The notes under the pieces were generated by a model. It was not told where the DNA came from. It saw nothing but the letters and a program-made list of their open reading frames with translations, and did not search any database. 35,443 nt of DNA from a bacterium (GTDB lineage Bacteria > Electryoneota > RPQS01). The DNA lies in NCBI GenBank assembly GCA_026394155.1, contig JAPKYT010000101.1, forward strand, positions 1 to 35,443, written 5' to 3'. Positions 6,900-14,598 of this stretch are shown piece after piece. Position 1 is the first letter of the stretch, and each line of letters starts with the position of its first letter. A program made the translations under genes and the position numbers.

Positions 6900-9800
6900 T
6901 CATCGCAACAGGGTCATTTTTTTCACGGCCGTGAAATCGCCCGCCTTGAGGCGATAGAAATAGGTGCCGGAAGCAAGGCGCTTGGCGTCCATCTGCACTT
7001 CATACTCGCCGACGGTAAGCACGCGATCCACAAGCGTGGTCACGCGCTGGCCGAGGGTGTTGAAAACGCTCAGTTCCACGCGTCCGGTGCGCGGGACGGC
7101 GAAGACAATCTGCGTGACCGGGTTGAAAGGATTCGGGTAGTTCTGCTGCAACGCATAATCACCGGGCACGGGACGGTTAGGCCGGAGTTCGATGGAGACG
7201 GTGAGATCGTTGACCCAGTTGGCCCAGATGTTCTTGAGAGGCTCCTTGCCCGAGGCGCGTTCGTCCTCGAAGGCGCAGATCATGCCGGCCGAGCCGTCGG
7301 CGGCCAGAGTAGGCGCGAGCTGATCGTCATAGCGGTTGCAGATCACGCCGCCGCTTTGGGGAACCCAATAGCCGTTGGCGGGGGCTTCCACGCCGTTGGA
7401 ATCGTAGTGCATGCCGTACACGTCGGTGTACAGACCGCGACCTACGTCGGTCCAAGCGACATACAGGCCGTTGTCCCACTCGGTGAGGAGCGCCTGCTGG
7501 TATTGATCTCCCTCGAAAGTGCAGATGGGTTTGCCGGCCACCGGCCAGAGGAGCGTGCCCGAGGGGGTGATCTTCTGACCGTAGAGATCAACGTTGAGGT
7601 CGCGGAAATCGTTCCAGACCACATAGAGATTGCCGCGGGTGTCGAGAGCCACTTGCGGCTTGTTCTGGTTGAGCGAATCGGAAATAACCATCATGCCGTT
7701 CGTGCCCCACAGAGGCTCGCCCTGCGCAGTCACGCGTTGCGCGTAAATGTCGAGATCGAGAGCAGGTGTGCGCAAGTCGGTCCAAGCGAAATAGACGCCG
7801 CCCTGACCGTCGCCGATCACCACCGCGTCTTCCTGCAAATTGGGAGCGTTGCAGATGTCCTGCACCCACTCCGCGCTGCCGCTGGAAACGCCGCAGACCT
7901 TGGCGGCGACAACATTGGAGAGAGCGTCCGTACCCGAGGTCCAGACCACCACACAGCAGCCACCGGGCAGGGCGGCAATGCCCGCCATCTGATCGTCGGC
8001 GGGGGTGTTGGTGAGCCGCACAGCCTCGCTCCACGCGGGCTCGCAGTTTGCATTGAGCCGCATGACATAGGCATCGCGGCGCCAACCGGGATCGTAACCG
8101 CACCAAGCTACGTAGCAGCCGCCGGCGCCGTCGGGAGCGCAGTAGGCGTCCGATTGACCGTTGCCGTAGAGCCAGACCACGTCACCGGCGCGGCTGCAGA
8201 CCACGTCGCCGCCGGCGTTCACGCGCGATAAACGAATGTAGTTGACTCCGTTGCGGCTGTCCTCCCAAACCACGAAGAAGCCGTTTTGCCCATCGGGACA
8301 GACACGGGGTTTGTCCTGCAAATACTGGGAATGGCCTTCGTTGTCGGGGGCCAGCGTATCGCCGTTCTCCGGCTTCAGCAGGCTGCCGGAGGTGTCAATG
8401 ATCTGATAGAAGATGCCCTGGCCGCCGGCCACATAGCGCGCATCCTTCCACGCGATGCCCACGCGATTCTGCGACATGGCCACGGCCCGAGGCAGGCTGG
8501 CATCCTTGTCGAGGCCGTAAACGATCTCGCAGGTGTCGGGGTCGAGAACGAGGGCGCCATTGGACAAATTGAGCTTCATGTAGCTGAGCGTTTGCGAGCC
8601 GCGGCGGGTGTCGGCATAGACCGCCAGCACGCCTTCGCTGCCGCCCATCCGCAGCACGGGCTGGAACTGCTGTCCGGGGCCGGCGCTGACCTGCACACCC
8701 AGAGTGTCGTTCCACGGCCGCGAGCCGTCGGCCAGCACGCGCCCGGCATAGAGATCGCACTTGTCCCAGATGCCTTCATTTTCCCCCCGCGTATCTTCCC
8801 ACGCGCAGATGAGACCGCCCTGCAAGTCCGAGGTCAGGCGCGCGCCTTCACAGGTGTTAGCGCCGTCGCCGCTGACCTTGATGCCGTTGGGTGTCCATTG
8901 GGCGACGCCCAAGGGGGACATCTTCTGGGCATAGACTTCGTAGACCACGCCGCCAACGCGGGCATCCTCCCAGACCGTCACGCAGCCGTCGGGCGTGCCG
9001 CCGACGTAGCCGATGGCGACCCGGACCTCGATCTGATCCTGTGGGGCGGTGCACACGGGCAGGCCGTCGTTGGTCCACTGGGGTACGCCGTCGGCATTGA
9101 GATACTGCATGTAAATGTCATTGTACAAGCCTTGCCGGGCATCCTGCCACGCAAGATAGCAGCCGCCCAGCCCGTCGGGGCAGAGTTTGACTTTGGACTG
9201 CGCGCCGGCGGCGAGGCACACGCTGCGGCCGTTTGCGCCCCACGGAGTGGTTCCCGACGGTGTGACCTTGGCGGCATAGATGTCCAGATCACCGGTCTCG
9301 CGGCCGTCGGTCCAAGCCACCAACATGTTGCCTTGGCCGTCTCCGTCGGCGGTGATTTCGTTCTGGCCGCTGGGCACGTTGGTGACCGCCAGAGGAACGG
9401 CCCATGCGCGCGTTCCGCTGGCCGTGACCCGCTGGGCATAGATGTCACCGGCATCGGTGCGCAGATCTTCCCAAGCGATAATTGCCCCGCCCGTGCCGTC
9501 GTGCACGGCCCGGACTGTAACCTCAGCAATTGCCGACAGGGGAAGTTCATCCACCATGACACCGGACTCGCCCCAAAGACGATTGCAGTTGTCATCAATC
9601 TTCTGGGCCCAGATATCGCCGGCGGTGTCGTTGCGGAAGTCAATCCAAGCCACGACCCAGCCGCCGTCCACCTTCACCGGCTCGGGGTCTTCCTGACGGG
9701 AATCGTAGGCCACGATGGTATCGCCCGTGTCTCTCCATAGCTGCTGACCGTTGGGCGCCAGCAGCTGGCCGTACACATCACGCGTTCCCTGCCGGGTATC

Positions 9801-10004
9801 GGACCAGACGACCAGCGTGTTTCCGGTGACCGGGTCGCGGAACGAGGCTCGCTGCCATTCGAGATGGTAGCCTTGCCGGATAGGCTTGGCCTCAGGTCCC
9901 CAGAGAAGCGGGCTTTGTGCGCGTGACTGGCCGGCAAGCAGCGCGGCGAGCACGACAAGAAAGGTTGCGGCACTCCAGAAGCGGGCAAAGCTAAGACTCG
10001 TCAT
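6900..10004 (-). CDS. Large secreted repeat protein with type IX secretion sorting domain
   Basis: A 1034-aa exported protein: signal peptide at residues 1-29 (ending GQSRA-Q), then about 16 degenerate repeats of roughly 55 residues, then a sorting domain (NYPNPFNPVTQI... ending KKMTLLR). Each repeat has a core like VVAWEDxR, then xDIYAQRVxxxGxxxW, for example AWEDLRTDAGDIYAQRVT and VWNDFRDLNVDLYGQKIT. Such W/D/R repeats suggest beta-propeller blades, possibly two eight-bladed units, but this is inferred. Several Cys residues are present. The start ATG follows AGGACACA (ribosome-binding AGGA) and begins a clear signal peptide. No enzymatic motif is visible; it may be an adhesin-like or structural surface protein. 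Confidence 0.8.
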   Translation of the reverse strand: MTSLSFARFWSAATFLVVLAALLAGQSRAQSPLLWGPEAKPIRQGYHLEWQRASFRDPVTGNTLVVWSDTRQGTRDVYGQLLAPNGQQLWRDTGDTIVAYDSRQEDPEPVKVDGGWVVAWIDFRNDTAGDIWAQKIDDNCNRLWGESGVMVDELPLSAIAEVTVRAVHDGTGGAIIAWEDLRTDAGDIYAQRVTASGTRAWAVPLAVTNVPSGQNEITADGDGQGNMLVAWTDGRETGDLDIYAAKVTPSGTTPWGANGRSVCLAAGAQSKVKLCPDGLGGCYLAWQDARQGLYNDIYMQYLNADGVPQWTNDGLPVCTAPQDQIEVRVAIGYVGGTPDGCVTVWEDARVGGVVYEVYAQKMSPLGVAQWTPNGIKVSGDGANTCEGARLTSDLQGGLICAWEDTRGENEGIWDKCDLYAGRVLADGSRPWNDTLGVQVSAGPGQQFQPVLRMGGSEGVLAVYADTRRGSQTLSYMKLNLSNGALVLDPDTCEIVYGLDKDASLPRAVAMSQNRVGIAWKDARYVAGGQGIFYQIIDTSGSLLKPENGDTLAPDNEGHSQYLQDKPRVCPDGQNGFFVVWEDSRNGVNYIRLSRVNAGGDVVCSRAGDVVWLYGNGQSDAYCAPDGAGGCYVAWCGYDPGWRRDAYVMRLNANCEPAWSEAVRLTNTPADDQMAGIAALPGGCCVVVWTSGTDALSNVVAAKVCGVSSGSAEWVQDICNAPNLQEDAVVIGDGQGGVYFAWTDLRTPALDLDIYAQRVTAQGEPLWGTNGMMVISDSLNQNKPQVALDTRGNLYVVWNDFRDLNVDLYGQKITPSGTLLWPVAGKPICTFEGDQYQQALLTEWDNGLYVAWTDVGRGLYTDVYGMHYDSNGVEAPANGYWVPQSGGVICNRYDDQLAPTLAADGSAGMICAFEDERASGKEPLKNIWANWVNDLTVSIELRPNRPVPGDYALQQNYPNPFNPVTQIVFAVPRTGRVELSVFNTLGQRVTTLVDRVLTVGEYEVQMDAKRLASGTYFYRLKAGDFTAVKKMTLLR

Positions 10005-10501
10005 TGTGTCCTATCTCCGTGTGTCTCCGATTATTGTATCTGGACGGCGGCCGCCCGGATGGGCTAAGCGCGGCGCCTGCCGGTGTGTCGAGAGGCCGGC
10101 GGAAGGCAGAAGAAAAGCAGCGTAAAGGCTGAATGTACCTTAACCTTAGAACTTACAAAAACCTCTGTTGAGAGTCAAGCTGCCGCCTTTGCTCCGTTGC
10201 ACCGCCGAGAGTGCCCGGCTGTGCAATTCCGGCGTGGTCTCGCAGCATTTTCATACCCGCCGACCGTTCGGAGTGCACAATAACGCGCAAAGTCGAGATA
10301 TTACTTGATATTAAACAATAAGATATAGAATGTTCTTTCGGGGCATACCTATGGCTTCGCACCAGCCAATATCAACAATCAGGCCAGAGGCGCCTCACGG
10401 ACAAACGCCAAGAACCCCGTACACGCAGCAAAATGGTCCCGATTTTGCAAAAACAGGTTTTGGCCAAACAACAGGCCTCCACGGATGCCCGGGAGAACAT
10501 C
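10005..10501. other. Divergent promoter region, no gene recognised
   Basis: About 500 bp separating the minus-strand secreted repeat protein from the plus-strand PAS-like gene. It is AT-richer at 10130-10165 and 10290-10335. An open frame from 10330 has no ribosome-binding site and no recognisable protein. None of the palindromic repeat families seen in other gaps occurs here. Confidence 0.5.
10301..10329 (+). promoter_or_regulatory. Candidate promoter for the PAS/HD-GYP pair
   Basis: TTACTT (10301-10306), a 17-nt spacer, then TATAGA (10324-10329) in the most AT-rich part of the gap. The -10 box is reasonable and the -35 box weak. It would leave a leader of about 165 nt before the chosen start at 10502. 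Confidence 0.35.
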
Positions 10502-11287
10502 ATGACCAATGCCGCCTCCGCCGAATCCATTGTGGCCAACAGCCGGTTGGCCGTGACACTCGTTCGTCCCAACGGCGAGATTCTGTACCTGAGCCCGGTG
10601 GCGCGCGAACTTCTGGACCGGGCGCGAATCGGACCGACATCGCTGCAAGCGTTCCTGACCGTACCTACGGTGTGGGATCAGATCGCGGGGCGCGCCGAGC
10701 GCGGCGAGACCATCAAGGACGAGTACGTCCTGCTGGAGACGATTCACGGCGACGCGGACCACTGTTATCTGACGGTTCTGCCGCAGCGCGGGGCGGACGG
10801 ACACGTGCAATCGCTGCTTTGTGTGTGGGCGGCCCGGCAGAACGCCTTGGCGGCCTGCACGGGCGGCGAGAGTCTCGGCGACTACACGAAGGAATTGGAA
10901 GAGCTGTTGGAGCATCGCACCTATCAGCACCTGCTGGCCGCCGAGCAGAACGAATTCGCACAGCAGGTTCTGAGCCTGCTCAGCGCGGGACTGATTATCC
11001 TCTCGCGCGAAGGAGAAGTGCTCTACCGCAATGCGGCCATGTGCGACGACTTCGGCCTGCGGCCGGCGGAGTACCTGCAACCGAATATCCAGCACTTCAT
11101 GTCCGGCGAGGTGGTGGAGTCGTTTCATGAGGTGGTGGAAAAGGGCACGCGGGTTCATCATCTGACTCAGGATCCCGGCGGATTTCCGGCCTTGGTGGAT
11201 CTGCTGCCGGTGGTGCGGGCGGGAGCCGTGCAGCGGGTGGTCTTGCAGTTCACGCGGCCGTGGGGAGCGCGGGAGAGCCGGCCGTGA
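10502..11287 (+). CDS. PAS-like sensory protein
   Basis: A 261-aa cytoplasmic protein with two PAS-like halves. Residues about 10-120 contain SRLAVTLVRPNGEILYLSPVARELL, a typical PAS opening; residues about 165-255 contain LSAGLIILSREGEVLYRNAAM, a second one. A short helical linker rich in Glu and Leu joins them. No kinase, GGDEF or DNA-binding output domain is present. The ATG at 10502 is chosen over the one at 10433 because GGGAG lies 7 nt upstream of it. The stop overlaps the GTG start of the HD-GYP gene (GTGA), so the pair is translationally coupled and the PAS protein probably senses a signal for, or partners with, the phosphodiesterase. Ligand unknown. Confidence 0.7.
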   Translation: MTNAASAESIVANSRLAVTLVRPNGEILYLSPVARELLDRARIGPTSLQAFLTVPTVWDQIAGRAERGETIKDEYVLLETIHGDADHCYLTVLPQRGADGHVQSLLCVWAARQNALAACTGGESLGDYTKELEELLEHRTYQHLLAAEQNEFAQQVLSLLSAGLIILSREGEVLYRNAAMCDDFGLRPAEYLQPNIQHFMSGEVVESFHEVVEKGTRVHHLTQDPGGFPALVDLLPVVRAGAVQRVVLQFTRPWGARESRP

Positions 11288-12465
11288 GAATCTGTCTGTT
11301 ACGCGAGCTCCAAGCGGACATGATTCTGGGCAAGTCGTTGTTCAACGAGGCGGGCCAGCTCTTGCTGCGCGCGGGCTACCGGCTGGATGCGGACGTGCTG
11401 CGGCGGCTGCAAGACAGCGGGCGCTCGGCCATCTACATTCTGGAAGAAGGCACCGAAGACATCATCCCTGAAGAGCTGCTCTCGGAGGAAGCGCGCGCCC
11501 GCGCGGTTCACGCTTTCAGCCAGACCATCGAGCGGGTCACGGAGGCGGCCGAGTACCGCACGGACATTCCGCCCGCCAAACTGCGGGTGGTGGTGGAACG
11601 GGCCGCGGAATTCCGCAACGTGGTGGACGTGGACCGGGTGACGGCGGAAATCACTTCGGTGGTGGACGAGATTCTCGATTCCAGCGCGCAGATTCTCAAT
11701 CAGACGCTGATCAAGAGCCGGCAGGGCTACCGCACCGAGCACGCGGTGGACACCACGCTCATCTCGCTGCTCATCGGGCGGCACCTGCTTTACAGCCGCC
11801 GCGATCTGGTGGAGCTGGGCACGGCTGCATTTCTGCACGATCTGGGCAAGCTGGCTCTGCCCAAGCTGCTGAACAAGATGCCGTCCGAATACAGCGAGGA
11901 AGAGCGCTTTGTGATGCGCGAGCACCCGGTGTTCGGCCAGCAGCTTCTGGCGCACAGCACCGACCGTTTTTTCATGGCGCAGACGACCATTCTGCACCAT
12001 CACGAAAGGCAGGACGGGCTGGGCTATCCATTAGGACTGGTGGGACTGAACCGCAAACCGTATCTGAACGGTCAGGACGTCAGCAAATACATGTTTCCCT
12101 ATGCGGAAATCGTGGCGGTGACTGACGCCTACGACAATCTGATTTCGCCGCACGGGCGAGCGCCGCTGACGCCGGAGGAGGCGATCGGCGAGATTCTGCG
12201 GCAGGCGCGTACGGCCTACAACGGGGAAGTGGTGGCGCTGCTGGCCAAGGTGATCTGCGTTTATCCCACCGGCGCGATGGTACGCATCACGGAGTGCTCG
12301 AACGAACGCCTCATCGGGCTGGCGGGAGCGGTGATGAAATCCAATCTCGAAAAACCGCACTACCCGCTGGTGGTTCTGCTGAAAGATATCGAGGGCCGGC
12401 GCCTCACCCCGCGAACGGTGGACTTGGCGCAGGAATCCTTTGTGCGGCTGGAATTGATGCAGTAA
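11284..12465 (+). CDS. HD-GYP domain protein, probable cyclic-di-GMP phosphodiesterase
   Basis: Probable c-di-GMP-degrading enzyme, 393 aa. The N-terminal region (residues 1-55) has the usual HD-GYP lead-in (ADMILGKSLFNEAGQLLLRAG), followed by a helical linker. The catalytic domain holds H185-D186 (FLHDLGK), the REHPVFG segment, HHHERQDG (238-245), GYP (247-249) and a late VTDAYDNLIS segment, all canonical. The GTG at 11284 is chosen because it overlaps the preceding stop (GTGA), has GGGAGAG upstream and begins exactly at the conserved lead-in; a GTG at 11260 would add only eight residues. No transmembrane segment is seen. Signal input probably comes from the coupled PAS protein. Confidence 0.85.
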   Translation: MRICLLRELQADMILGKSLFNEAGQLLLRAGYRLDADVLRRLQDSGRSAIYILEEGTEDIIPEELLSEEARARAVHAFSQTIERVTEAAEYRTDIPPAKLRVVVERAAEFRNVVDVDRVTAEITSVVDEILDSSAQILNQTLIKSRQGYRTEHAVDTTLISLLIGRHLLYSRRDLVELGTAAFLHDLGKLALPKLLNKMPSEYSEEERFVMREHPVFGQQLLAHSTDRFFMAQTTILHHHERQDGLGYPLGLVGLNRKPYLNGQDVSKYMFPYAEIVAVTDAYDNLISPHGRAPLTPEEAIGEILRQARTAYNGEVVALLAKVICVYPTGAMVRITECSNERLIGLAGAVMKSNLEKPHYPLVVLLKDIEGRRLTPRTVDLAQESFVRLELMQ

Positions 12466-12467
12466 GT

Positions 12468-12499
12468 CCCCCCTTGATCCCCCCGCATAGCGGGGGGAG
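12468..12499. repeat. Family A palindromic repeat, copy downstream of HD-GYP gene
   Basis: CCCCCCTTGATC prefix then an 8-bp perfect stem CCCCCCGC-ATA-GCGGGGGG (12479-12497), beginning 3 nt after the HD-GYP stop codon. It would form the 3' end of that transcript, but no T-tract follows. Confidence 0.7.
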
Positions 12500-12508
12500 A
12501 CAATTTGT

Positions 12509-12610
12509 GTAGCGCCCAGCTTGCTGGGCTTCTTTGTAGCCGCGCACGGCCGTGCGATTCTTGGGTGCACAGAAGAACCCCCCTTTCATCCCCCCGTGAA
12601 CGGGGGGATA
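12509..12610 (+). repeat. Composite C-B-A palindromic element
   Basis: Three palindromes in order: C (12509-12530, stem GCCCAGC-TT-GCTGGGC), B (CGCACGGCCGTGCG at 12543-12556, a perfect 14-bp palindrome) and A (12576-12610, stem CCCCCCGT-GA-ACGGGGGG). The same order recurs at 17871-17961. Confidence 0.7.
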
Positions 12611-12616
12611 ACCGCA

Positions 12617-12648
12617 TGTCATTCCGTTCGTTTGCGAACGGAATGACA
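12617..12648. repeat. Reduced family D hairpin
   Basis: Perfect 14-bp stem TGTCATTCCGTTCG-TTTG-CGAACGGAATGACA. It joins the closing stem and the first inner hairpin of the family D element at 3166-3267, with the other two hairpins absent. Confidence 0.7.
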
Positions 12649-12680
12649 CACGAACGCACGGCGCTCGCGTCGCGCAACTC

Positions 12681-12709
12681 TTGACATTTCCCCCAAAGCC
12701 GCGTATCTT
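12681..12709 (+). promoter_or_regulatory. Promoter candidate upstream of small ORF and propeller protein
   Basis: A perfect -35 box TTGACA (12681-12686), 17-nt spacer and TATCTT (12704-12709). The downstream box reads TATCTTTG, which also fits the Bacteroidetes-type TAnnTTTG motif with TTG at the matching upstream spacing. Confidence 0.6.
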
Positions 12710-12752
12710 TGAGCTGTAGCGTCCGGTGCGCGACTTCCTCGGGAGGGGAATC

Positions 12753-12863
12753 ATGGGCAGGTTTCAGCGCGGGCAACTTGGTGGCGGTTTTCTGAATCGG
12801 TTGAACCAGCGGATTCAATCTGGACCTTGTCGTCATGTAGGCGGCAGGGTTTTTTGTTGGTGA
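12753..12863 (+). CDS. Possible 36-aa small protein or leader peptide
   Basis: A short open frame with ATG at 12753 and TGA at 12861-12863. It lies 43 nt downstream of the best promoter in this gap and has a strong ribosome-binding site (GGGAGGGG, 12741-12748) at correct spacing. The 36 residues are rich in Gly, Arg and Gln (start MGRFQRGQLGGGF) with no membrane segment or known motif. Its stop is 21 nt before the start of the secreted propeller gene, so it could be a leader peptide or an independent small protein. Chance occurrence cannot be excluded. Confidence 0.35.
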   Translation: MGRFQRGQLGGGFLNRLNQRIQSGPCRHVGGRVFCW

Positions 12864-12884
12864 CTTAGAGGCAAAGGAGCAGAG

Positions 12885-14312
12885 ATGAAGACAGGACAGT
12901 TCATAATACTATTCGTGTCCTGCGTTGCGTGCGTGTTTGCTCAGCCGCAAGCGCCGAACGTTGAGTGGAGCCGGACGTACTGGGGCGATTCCAGCGAATC
13001 GGAGATCTCAGGCATCCTTCCCATGCCGGACGGCGGCTACATGCTCTGCGGATCGGTTCTGCATTACAGGCCAGAATATGTATCAGACATGTTTCTGCTC
13101 AGGACTAATGCCGAGGGCGACTGTGTCTGGAGCCGGAGGTACGGAGAAGGCTGGGCGGTCTGCACGGCCGTGCTGTCGACCGCAGATGGGGGCTTCGTAC
13201 TCGCCGGGCACGAATGGTCCGAAAGGACAACGGGCTCTGACTTCGTGTTGCTGAAGACAGATGCACAAGGCGACTGCGCGTGGACTCACACGTACGGACG
13301 AGGACTGCACGACTATTGCCGCTCCGTTCAGCCCACACCGGACGGAGGGTATCTTCTGGCAGGATCAATGGATACGGACACGCTTTCTTACGGCTGGCTG
13401 GTGAAAACGGATGCTGCTGGGGACAGCCTGTGGAGTCGTCTTTACGGGGGAGGCAGAAATGGTGAGTTCGAAGGCATCCAGCAGACGGGAGACGGTGGTT
13501 TCGTGTTGGCGGGGACTTTTTCAGGTAATTTCTGGTTGGTAAGAATTGACCAGTCGGGCGACACTCTATGGACTCGGACTTACGGCGGAACAGAGATGGA
13601 AAAATGTCAAAGCGTTCGACAGACGGTGGACGGCGGTTTCATCCTTGCCGGCTGGAAATTCCCGCCACAGTCTTTGGATGAGGACTTCTGGCTGCTGAAG
13701 ACGGATGCCGACGGCGACAGCTTGTGGAGTCGCTCGTACGGCGGACCTGACCTTCGCGACTGGTGCTATGATGTCATTGAGACACTGGATGGCGGATTCC
13801 TGCTTGTTGGCCGGACATCGCCAAATGACGCATGGGCTCTCGACGGTTTGGCAATCAGGACGGATGCCAGTGGAGACAGCCTGTGGAGCATCCGCTTTGG
13901 GGGCGCAAACCTCGATGTATTTCGCAGCGGCCTGCAGACGGCGGACGGCGGCTTTCTTTGCGGCGGTTACACGCAAGGATATTATTTCTCCAACGCGCTG
14001 CTCGTGAAGGTGTGCCCGGAGCTGTCGGTGGGTGAAACGCCGGTTGTGCCGAGTGTCTGTCTTCTGACCAATTATCCGAATCCGTTCAATCTCGCCACGA
14101 CCTTGAGTTTCGCATTGCCGCGAACAGCGTGGATAACGATCCGCGCTTACGATCTTTTGGGACGCGAAGTGGAGGTGATCGTCAGTGCCGCTTATCGGGC
14201 CGGTGCGCATGAGATTGCTTGGACGCCCAACAATCTTGCCAGCAGTATTTACTGGATCACGATGAACGGGGATGGATTCCAGTTGGTGAGAAAGACCATT
14301 CTGCTAAGGTGA
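12885..14312 (+). CDS. Secreted seven-repeat protein, probable beta-propeller, with type IX sorting domain
   Basis: A 475-aa exported protein. The signal peptide ends near CVFA-QP (residue 19). Residues about 30-375 contain seven repeats of about 50 residues with the pattern TxDGGFxLAG...FWLLKTDAxGDSLWSRxYGG; seven copies match a seven-bladed propeller. The C-terminal 80 residues form a sorting domain (NYPNPFN near 397, ending RKTILLR). An AAAGGAGC ribosome-binding site lies 6 nt before the ATG. The repeats differ from the AWEDxR repeats of the 1034-aa protein, although both types are common among FCB secreted proteins. No catalytic residues are evident; its ligand or surface role is unknown. 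Confidence 0.8.
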   Translation: MKTGQFIILFVSCVACVFAQPQAPNVEWSRTYWGDSSESEISGILPMPDGGYMLCGSVLHYRPEYVSDMFLLRTNAEGDCVWSRRYGEGWAVCTAVLSTADGGFVLAGHEWSERTTGSDFVLLKTDAQGDCAWTHTYGRGLHDYCRSVQPTPDGGYLLAGSMDTDTLSYGWLVKTDAAGDSLWSRLYGGGRNGEFEGIQQTGDGGFVLAGTFSGNFWLVRIDQSGDTLWTRTYGGTEMEKCQSVRQTVDGGFILAGWKFPPQSLDEDFWLLKTDADGDSLWSRSYGGPDLRDWCYDVIETLDGGFLLVGRTSPNDAWALDGLAIRTDASGDSLWSIRFGGANLDVFRSGLQTADGGFLCGGYTQGYYFSNALLVKVCPELSVGETPVVPSVCLLTNYPNPFNLATTLSFALPRTAWITIRAYDLLGREVEVIVSAAYRAGAHEIAWTPNNLASSIYWITMNGDGFQLVRKTILLR

Positions 14313-14351
14313 AAGCCGCGCGGGCGGGCGCGCCCCTTTTCCCTGCAGTAC

Positions 14352-14428
14352 GGTAGTGCCGCACGGCAGTGCGCTCTGTGGTGCCGAGAAGGGACCCCCC
14401 TTCTCCCCCCTACTGAAGTAGGGGGGAA
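14352..14428 (+). repeat. Composite B-A element paired with an inverted copy at 26104-26176
   Basis: A 26-nt block beginning GGTAGTGCCGCACGGCAG (14352-14377) is followed by a spacer and a family A unit with a 10-bp stem CCCCCCTACT-GA-AGTAGGGGGG (14405-14426). The reverse complement of 26104-26176 has the same 26 nt exactly, a similar spacer and the same stem apart from one C/G pair. It lies 39 nt after the stop of the propeller gene. Confidence 0.7.
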
Positions 14429-14487
14429 ACCAGAACACCAGCGCTTACTCCTCATCGTTCATCATTCCTCGTTCATCGTTTCCAAGA

Positions 14488-14521
14488 CCCCCCTTTCATC
14501 CCCCCGCGAGCGGGGGGAGAA
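14488..14521. repeat. Family A palindromic repeat
   Basis: ACCCCCCTTTCATC prefix then an 8-bp stem CCCCCCGC-GA-GCGGGGGG (14501-14518), in the gap upstream of the SRPBCC/hydrolase gene. Confidence 0.7.
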
Positions 14522-14598
14522 CCTCCACGGCCCTGTCTTCCGTTTTTGCCGCTGCTTTCGTATATTGAAGGCAGCATTCACTACGGGAGGCGCGAATC

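Noticed and set aside
6790-6903. N-terminal extension of the M14 peptidase
   Set aside because: Encoded by intergenic family A repeats; the ATG at 6789 has a ribosome-binding site and begins a signal peptide.
8286-9740. Long open frame antisense to the 1034-aa secreted protein (484 aa, plus strand)
   Set aside because: Shadow of GC-rich codon use; the minus-strand product has a signal peptide, repeats and a sorting domain, while this one has no recognisable features.
10330-11130. 266-aa plus-strand frame in a different phase over the PAS gene
   Set aside because: No ribosome-binding site or recognisable domain; the PAS frame has clear motifs and couples to the HD-GYP gene.
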